Of a stretch of 64,000 nt of DNA, positions 34,146-43,514 are shown piece after piece. Every line of letters begins with the position of its first letter. The stretch's first letter is position 1. A model generated the notes under the pieces. It worked only from the letters and a program-made list of their open reading frames with translations, made no database searches and was not told the DNA's origin. The translations under genes were made by a program, and so were the position numbers. The DNA comes from Bacteroidota bacterium (GTDB taxonomy: Bacteria; Bacteroidota; Bacteroidia; Bacteroidales; Prolixibacteraceae), in contig JAUYMU010000012.1 in the NCBI GenBank assembly GCA_030698405.1, forward strand, positions 21,707 through 85,706, read 5' to 3'.

Positions 34146-35558
34146 GTGAGCAAATTGAATTTAAACCGACAATTTATTCTGGGCATCACAATGGTATCTG
34201 CCATGGGCGGATTACTTTTTGGCTACGACTGGGTAGTTATTGGGGGCGCCAAACCTTTTTACGAGCGTTTTTTCGATATCGCAAATTCGCCGCATCTGCA
34301 AGGCTGGGCGATGAGCAGTGCGCTGATCGGCTGCTTGTTTGGCGCCATGATCTCAGGCTACCTCTCCGACCGTTTTGGCCGTAAAACTCCCTTAATTATA
34401 GCTGCGGCTTTGTTTACCATTTCGGCCATTGGAACAGGGGCAGTTGATCAGTTTACGCCTTTCATCATTTTTCGTTTGGTTGGTGGTCTTGGAATCGGAT
34501 TGGCTTCAGCCATTTCGCCCATGTACATTGCCGAAATTTCGCCTGCAAAAATGCGCGGACGCTTAGTTTCCATTAATCAGTTAACTATTGTGATCGGTAT
34601 TTTAGCCGCGCAAATCATTAATTTCCTGATTGCCGATAAAGTTTCGGAAGGTGTTTCCGACCTGGAAATCGTTCAGTCGTGGAACGGACAAATGGGATGG
34701 CGTTGGATGTTTTGGGCAGAAACGCTGCCTGCTTCCGCTTTTTTTGTGCTCGCATTTTTCATTCCTGAAAGTCCCCGCTTCCTGGCTAAATCAGGCAAAT
34801 CGGAAGCCGCATTTTCTATTCTGAAACGAATTGGCGGACACGATTATGCCCTTCAGGAGCAAAAGGAAATTGCTGAAACGTTGCACGGAACAGATTCGAA
34901 AATTGACTGGAAATCGCTGAAATCGAAAAAAGTACGACCAGTACTGGTTTTGGGAATTGTGTTGGCTGTATTTCAGCAATGGTGCGGCATCAACGTAATT
35001 TTCAATTATGCCGAAGAAATTTTTACTTCAGCCGGATATTCTGTGGGCGACATGCTTTTCAATATTGTGATTACCGGAACGGTGAACCTGATTTTCACCC
35101 TTTTGGCCATGCGAATGGTCGATAGCTGGGGTCGGCGCAAATTAATGCTTCTCGGTTCAATCGGACTGGCGCTCATTTATTTTATGCTTGGAACAAGTTA
35201 CTTTTTCGAACTGAAAGGTCTGGCCATTCTGGTTTTGGTGATGCTTGCAATTGCCACTTATGCCATGACCCTGGCTCCGATAACCTGGGTTGTGTTGTCC
35301 GAAATATTTCCGAATAAAATTCGCGGGGCAGCCATGGCTTTGGCAACCACTGCTTTATGGAGTGCCTGCTTTGTGCTAACCTATACATTTCCAATCCTGA
35401 ATAAATTGCTGGATGCCAGCGGAACTTTCTGGCTCTACGGATTTATCTGCCTGTCGGGCTTTCTGTTTATCCTGAAAAAACTTCCTGAGACCAAAGGAAA
35501 ATCGCTGGAAGAAATTGAAAAAAGTAGCCTCCCCAACCCCTCCGAAGGAGGGGCTTAA
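34146..35558 (+). CDS. Sugar porter, MFS superfamily
   Basis: From GTG 34146 the protein has 470 residues and 12 predicted membrane segments. Sugar porter signatures are present: GGLLFGYDWVVIGG, SDRFGRKTPL, RLVGGLGIGLASAISPMYIAE and PESPRFLAKSGK, then VDSWGRRKLM and LPETKGKSLEEIE. The last ten residues, SLPNPSEGGA, come from a palindromic mini-element that also supplies the stop codon. The natural C-terminus probably ended near EEIEK. It would import a sugar by proton symport and leads the GH2/DUF5107 group controlled by the divergent AraC regulator. Confidence 0.93.
   Translation: MSKLNLNRQFILGITMVSAMGGLLFGYDWVVIGGAKPFYERFFDIANSPHLQGWAMSSALIGCLFGAMISGYLSDRFGRKTPLIIAAALFTISAIGTGAVDQFTPFIIFRLVGGLGIGLASAISPMYIAEISPAKMRGRLVSINQLTIVIGILAAQIINFLIADKVSEGVSDLEIVQSWNGQMGWRWMFWAETLPASAFFVLAFFIPESPRFLAKSGKSEAAFSILKRIGGHDYALQEQKEIAETLHGTDSKIDWKSLKSKKVRPVLVLGIVLAVFQQWCGINVIFNYAEEIFTSAGYSVGDMLFNIVITGTVNLIFTLLAMRMVDSWGRRKLMLLGSIGLALIYFMLGTSYFFELKGLAILVLVMLAIATYAMTLAPITWVVLSEIFPNKIRGAAMALATTALWSACFVLTYTFPILNKLLDASGTFWLYGFICLSGFLFILKKLPETKGKSLEEIEKSSLPNPSEGGA
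35528..35555. repeat. Palindromic mini-element at the MFS 3' end
   Basis: The arms 35537-35543 and 35547-35553 (CCCCTCC/GGAGGGG) surround GAA, with GCCTCCCC before them. It encodes the last residues of the transporter. Confidence 0.75.
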
Positions 35559-35680
35559 AAAGGCCTTCGGTGAGTATTTTATTTGCCAACTTATATTTTT
35601 CAGAAATGATTGCAACACGTAATAATTATAAGATTTGTAGGTACTGATATTGAAAATCAACTTATAACAAGGCGCCTTAA

Positions 35681-35712
35681 GCCTCCCCTTCGGGGAGGTT
35701 TGGAGGGGCTTC
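35681..35712. repeat. Palindromic mini-element upstream of the GH2 gene
   Basis: The arms 35682-35688 and 35692-35698 (CCTCCCC/GGGGAGG) surround TTC, with GGAGGGGCT following. It ends 13 bp before the GH2 ATG at 35725 and could affect initiation or message stability. Confidence 0.75.
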
Positions 35713-35724
35713 TAAATACAACTT

Positions 35725-38553
35725 ATGAAAACCAAATTAATTCTGATCGCTATTCTGTCAGTTTTGTTATTTTCCTGCCAAAAACCTGCAATTCAGCAAA
35801 AAATTGATCTTGCCGGAACCTGGCAATTTGCGATGGATCCTTCTGATAAAGGCATCCCAGAAGCCTGGTACAATCAGGTTTTGCCGGATAAGCTCATACT
35901 TCCCGGATCGCTGACAACGAACGGAAAAGGTGATGATGTCACGTTGACCACTCAATGGATTGGTCAGATTGTTGACAGTTCGTTTTATAAAAAACCGAAA
36001 TACGCCAAGTTTCGTGAGCCGGGAAACATCAAAATTCCGTTCTGGTTGCAGCCGGTGAAATATTACAAAGGCGCTGCGTGGTATCAGAAAGAAGTAACCA
36101 TTCCTGAAGAATGGAACGGTCAGTTTGTAGGTTTGTTTCTCGAACGCTGCCACTGGGAAAGCCGTTTGTGGGTTGACGACAAGGAAGTTGGTATGCAAAA
36201 TTCGCTGGGAACGCCACATCAATACGACCTGACCAATATCCTGACTCCCGGCAAACATCGCCTGACTTTGTGCATCGACAACCGTGTGAAAGACTTTGAT
36301 CCTGGCGTAAACTCGCACAGTATTTCAGACCACACCCAAAGCAACTGGAATGGGGCAGTGGGGCAACTGTATCTCGAAGCCCGACCAATGATGAAAATCC
36401 AAAATATTCAGGTTTTTCCTGATGTTCAGAATAAAAAGATAGCCGTAAAAGTCAAGGTTCAGAACCTGACAGGAAAAGCAACTTCTGCAAAACTGAATCT
36501 GCAAGTTACAGGAACTTCGCAGAAAAAATCAGCAGATTTTGAATTGAAGAAAGGTGAAAACGAACTGGAAATGAATCTCGGATTGGGTGCAGATGTGAAA
36601 CTTTGGAACGAATTTCATCCGAACGTTTATTCGTTGGAAGCCAGTTTAAAAGATAAAACTTCCGGGCAGACAGATATTTCAACCACGACCTTTGGAATGC
36701 GTGAGTTTAAGGTTTCAGGAAAGCAAATTTTGATAAACGGCCAACCAACATTTTTACGCGGAACTTTGGAATGCGCCATTTTCCCGAAAACAGGCTACCC
36801 TGCAACCGATCTGGCTGAATGGCTGCGGATTTTCAATGTTTGCCGTGCCCACGGGCTCAACCACATGCGTTTTCATTCGTGGTGCCCGCCAAAAGCCGCC
36901 TTCGATGCTGCTGACCAAACCGGTTTTTATCTTCAGGTGGAAGCTTCGTCGTGGGCCAACCAGTCAACCACTTTGGGTGACGGAAAACCATTCGATAAAT
37001 ACCTCTATGAAGAAAGTGAACGTATGATGGCAGAATATGGTAACCATCCGTCCTTCTGCATGTTTGTTTATGGCAACGAACCGGGCGGGCCGAATCAGCA
37101 TCAATTTCTCACAGAATTCGTCAACTTCTGGAAGAACAAGGACAGCCGCCGCATTTACACTTCGGGAGCAGGCTGGCCAAACCTACCGGTTAACGATTTT
37201 TTGAGCGATTCCAATCCGCGAATTCAGGGCTGGGGACAGGAATTGAAAAGCATTATTAACGGTGAAGCTCCTCGCACTAACTACGACTGGTCTGAATACG
37301 ATGCCAAATTTCCGCAGCCAATTGTTAGTCACGAAATTGGCCAGTGGTGCGTGTATCCGAATTTCAAAGAAATTACCAAATACGATGGTGTGTTGAAAGC
37401 CCGCAACTTCGAACTTTTTCAGGAAACTTTGAAAGATCACGGCATGGAACAACTGGCCGACAGCTTTTTGCTGGCTTCGGGAAAATTGCAGGCGCTTTGC
37501 TACAAGGCCGACATTGAAGCAGCTTTGCGCACAAAAGATTTCGGCGGATTCCAGTTGCTCGATTTGCACGACTTTCCCGGACAGGGAACTGCTTTGGTGG
37601 GTGTGCTCGATCCGTTCTGGGGTGAAAAAGGATACATTTCTCCGGAAGAATACAAGCGTTTTTGCAATTCAACAGTACCGCTGGCGCGCATGAAAAAACT
37701 CATTTTTACCAATATCGAAACTTTTGAAGCAGAGGTAGAAGTGGCTCATTATGGCGATGGAGCAATTGCAGCCAGCATTCCTGAATGGAAGGTTACCGAT
37801 AAAACCGGTAAGCTGATTCAGTCTGGCAAATTTGCTCAAACCGATATTCCGTTGGGTAATGGATTTAAATTGGGAGATGTTTCGTTTCCGCTGTCGTCAA
37901 TTACAACTCCTGAAATGCTTAAACTGGAAGTGACCGTGAATGGCCTGAGCAATAGTTGGGATTTCTGGGTATATCCGGCGGTGAAAGAAGCAATTTCAGG
38001 AGAAGAAAACATTCGGGTGGTGCAGAAACTGGATGCCCAAACGGCACAGTTCCTGAAAAATGGTGGTTCTGTATTGTTAAACCTGAAAAAAGGAACACTT
38101 TCAAAAGAAATGGGTGGTGACGTAAAAATCGGGTTCTCCAGTATTTTCTGGAACACGGCCTGGACCAAAGGACAAGCGCCGCACACGCTGGGCGTTTTGG
38201 TTAACCCGAACCACCCGGCTTTGGCAGATTTCCCGACCGAATACCACAGCAATTACCAGTGGTGGGATGCCATGAGTCATTCAGGAGCAATTAACCTGAC
38301 CAATTTCCCCGCTGATTTGAAACCCATTGTTCGGGTGATCGATGATTGGGTGACTAACCGTCCGCTGGCTTTGGTTTTCGAAGCCAAAGTTGGGAAGGGC
38401 AAACTACTTGTTTCAGGAATCGACTTAACTTCAGATTTGGACAAACGTCCCGAAGCACAACAATTGCTCTTCAGCCTGAAGAAATACATGGCTGTCGAAA
38501 AATTTAGCCCAAAAGTGGAAATAGAAACCCTATCCCTAACCCTTCTCCAATAG
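35725..38553 (+). CDS. Glycoside hydrolase family 2-type lipoprotein
   Basis: The protein has 942 residues. A lipoprotein signal (LLFSC, Cys18) is followed by a GH2 sugar-binding jelly roll (WYQKEVTIPEEWNGQ, LFLERCHWESRLWVD), an immunoglobulin-like domain and a TIM barrel (from about 335). The acid/base is Glu452 in YGNEPGG and the probable nucleophile Glu537 in SHEIGQW. The glycan is unknown; beta-galactosidase-like activity is only one option. The final residues ETLSLTLLQ and the stop come from a GC-rich mini-element. It acts at the periplasmic or outer-membrane surface and is followed by the DUF5107 gene. Confidence 0.85.
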   Translation: MKTKLILIAILSVLLFSCQKPAIQQKIDLAGTWQFAMDPSDKGIPEAWYNQVLPDKLILPGSLTTNGKGDDVTLTTQWIGQIVDSSFYKKPKYAKFREPGNIKIPFWLQPVKYYKGAAWYQKEVTIPEEWNGQFVGLFLERCHWESRLWVDDKEVGMQNSLGTPHQYDLTNILTPGKHRLTLCIDNRVKDFDPGVNSHSISDHTQSNWNGAVGQLYLEARPMMKIQNIQVFPDVQNKKIAVKVKVQNLTGKATSAKLNLQVTGTSQKKSADFELKKGENELEMNLGLGADVKLWNEFHPNVYSLEASLKDKTSGQTDISTTTFGMREFKVSGKQILINGQPTFLRGTLECAIFPKTGYPATDLAEWLRIFNVCRAHGLNHMRFHSWCPPKAAFDAADQTGFYLQVEASSWANQSTTLGDGKPFDKYLYEESERMMAEYGNHPSFCMFVYGNEPGGPNQHQFLTEFVNFWKNKDSRRIYTSGAGWPNLPVNDFLSDSNPRIQGWGQELKSIINGEAPRTNYDWSEYDAKFPQPIVSHEIGQWCVYPNFKEITKYDGVLKARNFELFQETLKDHGMEQLADSFLLASGKLQALCYKADIEAALRTKDFGGFQLLDLHDFPGQGTALVGVLDPFWGEKGYISPEEYKRFCNSTVPLARMKKLIFTNIETFEAEVEVAHYGDGAIAASIPEWKVTDKTGKLIQSGKFAQTDIPLGNGFKLGDVSFPLSSITTPEMLKLEVTVNGLSNSWDFWVYPAVKEAISGEENIRVVQKLDAQTAQFLKNGGSVLLNLKKGTLSKEMGGDVKIGFSSIFWNTAWTKGQAPHTLGVLVNPNHPALADFPTEYHSNYQWWDAMSHSGAINLTNFPADLKPIVRVIDDWVTNRPLALVFEAKVGKGKLLVSGIDLTSDLDKRPEAQQLLFSLKKYMAVEKFSPKVEIETLSLTLLQ

Positions 38554-38560
38554 GGAAGGG
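38527..38560. repeat. Palindromic mini-element at the GH2 3' end
   Basis: A CCCTATCCC-type half followed by CCCTTCTCC and GGGAAGGG with an imperfect hairpin. The GH2 stop codon is inside it. Confidence 0.6.
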
Positions 38561-38633
38561 AATTTTCAACTTGTAAATTGAGATCGGTTGCTCAAGAAAA
38601 TAAGTGTTCCATTTGATTTTTGATGAAAAAAGT

Positions 38634-41600
38634 ATGACAATATTAATTAATGATGCCAAAAACTCCCCTCCTTCGGAGGGGTCGGGGGAGGCTTTTGGGG
38701 AGGCCATTGCCTGGTACGAAAAAGTAATCATTCCAACTTATGGAATCGGGAAACCAGAGAAAAATCCCATGTTTTTGGAGAAACGGGTTTACCAGGGAAG
38801 CAGTGGAGTGGTTTACCCGCATCCGGTGATTGAGAAAATTCTGGATGAAAAGGTTGACCAGGAATGGAATGCCGTTTTTCTTGAAAACCAATACCTGAAA
38901 ATCATGATCCTACCCGAATTGGGTGGCCGTGTTCAGATGGCCTTCGACAAAACCAAACAACGCCATTTTATCTACTACAATCAGGTGATCAAGCCTGCAC
39001 TGGTTGGCCTTACTGGCCCCTGGATTTCAGGAGGTCTCGAATTTAACTGGCCGCAGCACCACCGACCATCAACTTACGATGCAGTTGATCATTGCATCGA
39101 AGAAAATGCCGATGGCAGCGTGACCGTTTGGTGCAGCGAGGTAGAACGCATGTTCCGCACCCGCGGTATGGCAGGTTTTACACTGCATCCGGATAAAGCT
39201 TATCTCGAAATCAAAGCAAAACTTTATAATCGCACCAATCATGCTCAAACTTTCTTGTGGTGGGCCAATCCTGCAGTGAAAGTGAACGACGAATATCAAT
39301 CGGTATTTCCGCCTGATGTGAATGCCGTTTTTGATCACGGAAAACGCGATGTATCTGAATTTCCGATCGCCAAAGGCACGTATTACAAGGTCGATTATTC
39401 GCCTGGAACCGATATTTCGAGGTATAAAAATATACCTGTACCAACTTCGTACATGGCCATTACTTCGGATTATGATTTTGTTGGCGGATATGAAAACGAT
39501 AGCAAAGGTGGTTTGTTGCATGTAGCCAATCATCATGTATCGCCCGGAAAGAAGCAATGGACCTGGGGACATGGCGATTTTGGCCGTGCCTGGGACCGCA
39601 ATCTGACCGACGAAGATGGTCCGTACATTGAGTTGATGTGCGGTGTTTATACCGATAATCAACCCGATTTTTCGTGGCTGATGCCGGGAGAAGAAAAATC
39701 TTTCAGCCAGTATTTTATACCGTATCGTGATTTGGGTATGGTGAAAAATGCGACCAAAGAAGCCATGGTTAACCTCGAATTTGAAGACGGAAAAGTAATT
39801 ATAAAGGCTTACACAACCGGAGTTTATCCCGGTTCGAAAATTTTCCTGAAATACAAAGATGAAATCCTTCTCGAAGAATCGTTCGATTTCCATCCGGTAA
39901 CTTCGTATGAAAAAACCATTTTGCTGAATAATTCTCTGGAAAATGGAAAACTAACGAAAAGAGGTGTCCTAAAGCCCCCTCTTTCGGAGAGCTTGTCCCG
40001 AAACTTCGGGAGGGTGGGGGGAGGCTTCTCTGTCTCAATAGCTTCTTCATCAGGAAAAATCCTGGTTGACTGGAAACCTGAATCAGGAGAACAAAAACCA
40101 ATACCGGACGCTGCAAAAGCCGCCAAACTGCCTGAAGAAATTGAAAGCAACGAGCAATTATACCTCACCGGCCTGCATCTGGAACAATACCGTCATGCAA
40201 CCTACGATCCGCGGCCTTATTATGAAGAAGCGCTTGTTCGCGATCCGAAAGACAGCCGGTGCAACAATGCTCTTGGCTCTTGGTATCTTCGTCGCGGGCA
40301 GTTTGATAAAGCTGAAAAATATTTTCAAACCGCAGTTGATACCTGGACTGAACGCAATCCCAATCCGTTTGGTGGAGAAGCTCTTTTCAACCTTGGATTG
40401 GTAAATCGCTATTTGGGTAACACTGAAAAAGCCTATAAGTCATTCTATAAATCGGTTTGGAATGCTGCGTGGATGGACAATGGATATTTTCAGGTAGCCC
40501 GAATCGAAACATTGAATAAAAAATGGGAGGCTGCCCTTGAAGTTATTGATCGTTCGCTGATCCGTAACTGGCATAATCACAAAGCACGCCAGTTAAAAAC
40601 AAGCATTTTGCGGCATTTGGGTAAAAAAGAACAAGCACTGGAGTTGATTGAAGAATCACTTCGGCTCGATCAGTTTAACTTCAGCCTGTATTTCGAAAGG
40701 TATTTGCTGACCAACGAAGAATCAGTCTTAAACGAAATGAAATCGCTGATCCGACGAAATATTCATAATTATATTGAGTTTGCACTCGATTATGCATGGG
40801 CAGGACTTTATGAAGAAGCCATTCGTTTCATTACCATCGGTATTGAAGAGCAAATGAGAGATATTTATCCGCTTGCGCTTTACTATAAAGCATGGTTTGA
40901 GTCACTGTTAGGAGAAAAAACTGTTGCAGAAGAAACATTAACCAATGCAATAAAACAGTGTCCCGATTATTGTTTTCCGAACCAACCTGAAACTGTTGTG
41001 GCTTTGCAGTGGGCACTTGAGATTAATCCGAATGATTACAAAGCTCTTTATTATCTGGGCAATTTCTGGTACGCTTTCAAAAATTACGATGAAGCTGTTG
41101 CCTGCTGGGAAAAATCGGTAACCATCTATCCTGAATTTCCAACCACTCACCGTAACTTGTCGCTGGCATACTTCAATAAACAAAACAATGCTGAAAAAGC
41201 ACTGAAATCGCTTGAAAAAGCATTTGAACTCGATAAATCGGATGCCCGAATATTGATGGAACTCGACCAGCTTTATAAACGATTAAATTATCCGCTTGAA
41301 CAACGACTGGATAATTTGGTTTGCTTCAGCACATTGGTCGATCAACGCGATGATCTGTACCTTGAGCTTGCCACGTTGTATAATCTTACGGGTAAATTTA
41401 AAACTGCGTATGATTTGATTCTGTCGCGGCAGTTTCATCCGTGGGAAGGCGGTGAAGGCAAAGTTACCGGGCAATATATTTTTAGCCTGACTGAATTGGC
41501 GAAGAACGCAATTCAGGATAAGAATTTTAATGAGGCAATTAATTTGCTGACTAAAGCACGCGAATATCCGCATAACCTTGGAGAAGGAAAATTGCATGGC

Positions 41601-42074
41601 GCGCAGGAAAATGAACTGCTTTACATATTAGGCATAGCTTATGAAGGATTGAATGAAACAGAAACGGCAAACGCTTATTTCAACGAAGCATCTCATGGAT
41701 TAAATCAGGTTTCGGCCGCCATGTTTTACAACGATCAGCAACCTGACACCATCTTTTACCAGGGATTGGCGCTCAAAAAACTCGGTAAAACTGATGAAGC
41801 TCTGAAGCGGTTTGATCTGCTGGTTGAGTTTGGTAAAGCGCATTTAAACGATCAGGTGAAAATTGACTACTTTGCTGTTTCATTGCCCGACCTTTTGATT
41901 TGGGAAGACGACCTGAATGTACGTAATCGCCAGTTATGTCAATATTTAATTGGTCTTGGAGAACTCGGCAAGGGAAATGTCATGGAAGCAAAAAAGTACT
42001 TTTCTTTTGTTCTGGAGGGGGATTCTTCCCATAAAGGGGCAATAAGCAATAAAAGCAGAACCCAAGAAAAGTAA
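38634..42074 (+). CDS. DUF5107 and TPR repeat protein, sugar-locus associated
   Basis: From ATG 38634 the protein has 1146 residues. DUF5107 (about 25-345) shows PTYGIGKPEKNPMFLEKRVYQ (split at residue 20), ILPELGGRVQMAFD and GGLEFNWPQHHRP, a beta-sandwich related to aldose-epimerase or galactose-mutarotase-like folds. TPR repeats fill about 500-1140. Two segments are foreign to the family: NSPPSEGSGEAFGEA at the N-terminus and KPPLSESLSR...RVGGG near 454-475. Both are encoded by palindromic mini-elements in frame. No signal peptide is visible, so it is probably cytoplasmic. Its activity is unknown; the neighbours suggest a role in sugar processing. Confidence 0.82.
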   Translation: MTILINDAKNSPPSEGSGEAFGEAIAWYEKVIIPTYGIGKPEKNPMFLEKRVYQGSSGVVYPHPVIEKILDEKVDQEWNAVFLENQYLKIMILPELGGRVQMAFDKTKQRHFIYYNQVIKPALVGLTGPWISGGLEFNWPQHHRPSTYDAVDHCIEENADGSVTVWCSEVERMFRTRGMAGFTLHPDKAYLEIKAKLYNRTNHAQTFLWWANPAVKVNDEYQSVFPPDVNAVFDHGKRDVSEFPIAKGTYYKVDYSPGTDISRYKNIPVPTSYMAITSDYDFVGGYENDSKGGLLHVANHHVSPGKKQWTWGHGDFGRAWDRNLTDEDGPYIELMCGVYTDNQPDFSWLMPGEEKSFSQYFIPYRDLGMVKNATKEAMVNLEFEDGKVIIKAYTTGVYPGSKIFLKYKDEILLEESFDFHPVTSYEKTILLNNSLENGKLTKRGVLKPPLSESLSRNFGRVGGGFSVSIASSSGKILVDWKPESGEQKPIPDAAKAAKLPEEIESNEQLYLTGLHLEQYRHATYDPRPYYEEALVRDPKDSRCNNALGSWYLRRGQFDKAEKYFQTAVDTWTERNPNPFGGEALFNLGLVNRYLGNTEKAYKSFYKSVWNAAWMDNGYFQVARIETLNKKWEAALEVIDRSLIRNWHNHKARQLKTSILRHLGKKEQALELIEESLRLDQFNFSLYFERYLLTNEESVLNEMKSLIRRNIHNYIEFALDYAWAGLYEEAIRFITIGIEEQMRDIYPLALYYKAWFESLLGEKTVAEETLTNAIKQCPDYCFPNQPETVVALQWALEINPNDYKALYYLGNFWYAFKNYDEAVACWEKSVTIYPEFPTTHRNLSLAYFNKQNNAEKALKSLEKAFELDKSDARILMELDQLYKRLNYPLEQRLDNLVCFSTLVDQRDDLYLELATLYNLTGKFKTAYDLILSRQFHPWEGGEGKVTGQYIFSLTELAKNAIQDKNFNEAINLLTKAREYPHNLGEGKLHGAQENELLYILGIAYEGLNETETANAYFNEASHGLNQVSAAMFYNDQQPDTIFYQGLALKKLGKTDEALKRFDLLVEFGKAHLNDQVKIDYFAVSLPDLLIWEDDLNVRNRQLCQYLIGLGELGKGNVMEAKKYFSFVLEGDSSHKGAISNKSRTQEK
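38663..38704 (+). repeat. Palindromic mini-element within the 5' end of the DUF5107 gene
   Basis: The arms 38665-38671 and 38675-38681 (CCCCTCC/GGAGGGG) surround TTC, followed by GGGGGAGGC and GGGGAGGC. It is translated in frame as SPPSEGSGEAFGEA. Confidence 0.75.
39971..40028 (+). repeat. Composite palindromic mini-element inside the DUF5107 gene
   Basis: GCCCCCTCTTTCGGAGAG and GGGTGGGGGGAGGC are split by a second palindrome, TCCCGAA/TTCGGGA (39996-40002 and 40005-40011). This looks like one element nested inside another, and it still leaves the reading frame open. Confidence 0.75.
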
Positions 42075-42530
42075 CATGAACTGATTCTCCTGAAGAATCT
42101 GCAAAACCCTGGGTTTTTGGTACTGGATGCATGGTGCGATTTCCAAAGATGCCATAACTGCCGATCTTGACTCTATGAAACAGATTGGATTGGGTGGTGC
42201 CTATATTTTTGCGATCAAAGATGTAACCGATCCTCCGCTTTACGATCCTTCTTTCCACCTGCCGCTCGGTGACGATAAGCACAGGTTGGAACAATTATCA
42301 GTCGAATAGATTGAAACTGGAAGTCAGCGACGATGGTATAAATTTCAGGCAGCATGGCGAGTTGGGCACACCTCAACCGGACATGTAAATTGCGTGGGCG
42401 GCGGCGGACTTGGTCTGGAATGCGATAAGCTCAATCCTGAAGTGGTTAAATTTCAGTTTAATCAGTGGTTTGGAGAAGCATTCCGGTGTTAGCCAAACCA
42501 TTTCAGAATTAGTGATTGATAATTTTTAAA
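42075..42530 (+). pseudogene. GH106-type (alpha-L-rhamnosidase-like) glycosidase, decayed
   Basis: Pieces of a family GH106-like enzyme lie in changing frames. DSPEESAKPWVF, then after a missing base in a T run WYWMHGAISKDAITADLDSM and KQIGLGGAYIFAIKD belong to its N-terminus. LKLEVSDDGINFRQHGELG and GLGLECDKLNPEVVKFQFNQ (ending WFGEA) come from further along. A full gene would be over 2 kb longer, so large internal deletions have occurred. It lies just after the DUF5107 gene and suggests the locus once handled a rhamnose-containing glycan (inference). Confidence 0.75.
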
Positions 42531-42534
42531 CGGT

Positions 42535-43491
42535 TTACACTTCTTTACCAATCAAATAGATGGTGTAAATGATAAATGTGGCCAGCAATATTCCTGCTTC
42601 CCACCGGTCTAGTTTTTTCTTGCCCAATGTAAACATTGCAATAAACAGAAACGCTGTTCCGCCTGCGAGCATGTACATATCAGTATTAAAAGAAGGATTG
42701 TACCTGATCGGATTGATCAATGAACTCACAGAAAGTATCAGTAAAAGATTAAAGATATTGGAGCCGATGATGTTTCCTATCGCTATGTCGCTGTTTTTCT
42801 TCATAGCTGCCACTACCGAAGTTACCAATTCGGGCAGCGAGGTGCCCGCCGCGATAATGGTTAATCCAATAAATTTTTCGCTTACGCCCAGATTGGTTGC
42901 AATTTCAATCGCATTGTTTACAACCAGTCTGCCTCCAAATATCAGTCCGGCAAGTCCGATTGTTATCTGTCCCCATATCTTCCAGTTTGATAGTTCTTTT
43001 GCCGGAATTTCCAATTCAAGTCTTTCCGTTTTCATTTGTTTATAGACGTAAAAGAGGAAAAGCAAAAACAGAATTAGAAGTACCAATCCATCCATTCGTG
43101 AAAGTACATTGTTCGTTTGCAGAAAGAGCCGGTTCGAGAGAACAAACACTACTATTATTGCAAAAAAAGAAATTGGTATTTCTTTCCAGACAGTACTCGA
43201 CTGGAGAGTAATTGGCATGATTAATCCAACAATTCCGAGTATTACAAACAGATTTATATTATTGCTTCCAATTACATTGCCGAAAATAATGTCTGAATGA
43301 TCCTGGAATGAAGCAATTGAATTTACAATTAATTCAGGAGCAGAGGTGCCAAATGAAACAATAGTCAAGCCAATTACAAGGTCAGAAACATTGTGTTTTT
43401 TTGCTAGTGATGATGCCCCGCCTACTAACCAGTCCGCGCCCTTTATCAGTATTGCAAAACCTACTATCAGTATTGTAATTGAAAGAATCAT
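42535..43491 (-). CDS. CaCA family sodium/calcium antiporter, copy 3
   Basis: The protein has 318 residues and ten predicted membrane segments. Alpha-1 (FGTSAPELIVNSIASFQDHS, then GNVIGSNNINLF) and alpha-2 (AGTSLPELVTSVVAAMKKNS, then GNIIGSNIFNLLL) carry the Glu and Asn residues that bind the cations. The start at 43491 gives the same length as the two sister copies; a longer frame to 43584 runs back over the sister gene's end. This copy differs most from the other two. It would export Ca2+ against Na+ or H+. It is the last gene of the tandem set. Confidence 0.92.
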   Translation of the reverse strand: MILSITILIVGFAILIKGADWLVGGASSLAKKHNVSDLVIGLTIVSFGTSAPELIVNSIASFQDHSDIIFGNVIGSNNINLFVILGIVGLIMPITLQSSTVWKEIPISFFAIIVVFVLSNRLFLQTNNVLSRMDGLVLLILFLLFLFYVYKQMKTERLELEIPAKELSNWKIWGQITIGLAGLIFGGRLVVNNAIEIATNLGVSEKFIGLTIIAAGTSLPELVTSVVAAMKKNSDIAIGNIIGSNIFNLLLILSVSSLINPIRYNPSFNTDMYMLAGGTAFLFIAMFTLGKKKLDRWEAGILLATFIIYTIYLIGKEV

Positions 43492-43514
43492 TTTTTGTTT
43501 GTTTTGCGGTTGCT

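Noticed and set aside
39069..39893. Long minus-strand reading frame of 274 codons opposite the DUF5107 gene
   Set aside because: The encoded protein is rich in Ile, Phe, His and Arg without family features, and the plus strand encodes a clear conserved domain there.
42127..42309. 60-codon frame as an independent small gene
   Set aside because: Its product (HGAISKDAITADLDSMKQIG) is part of a GH106-type enzyme and belongs to the pseudogene.
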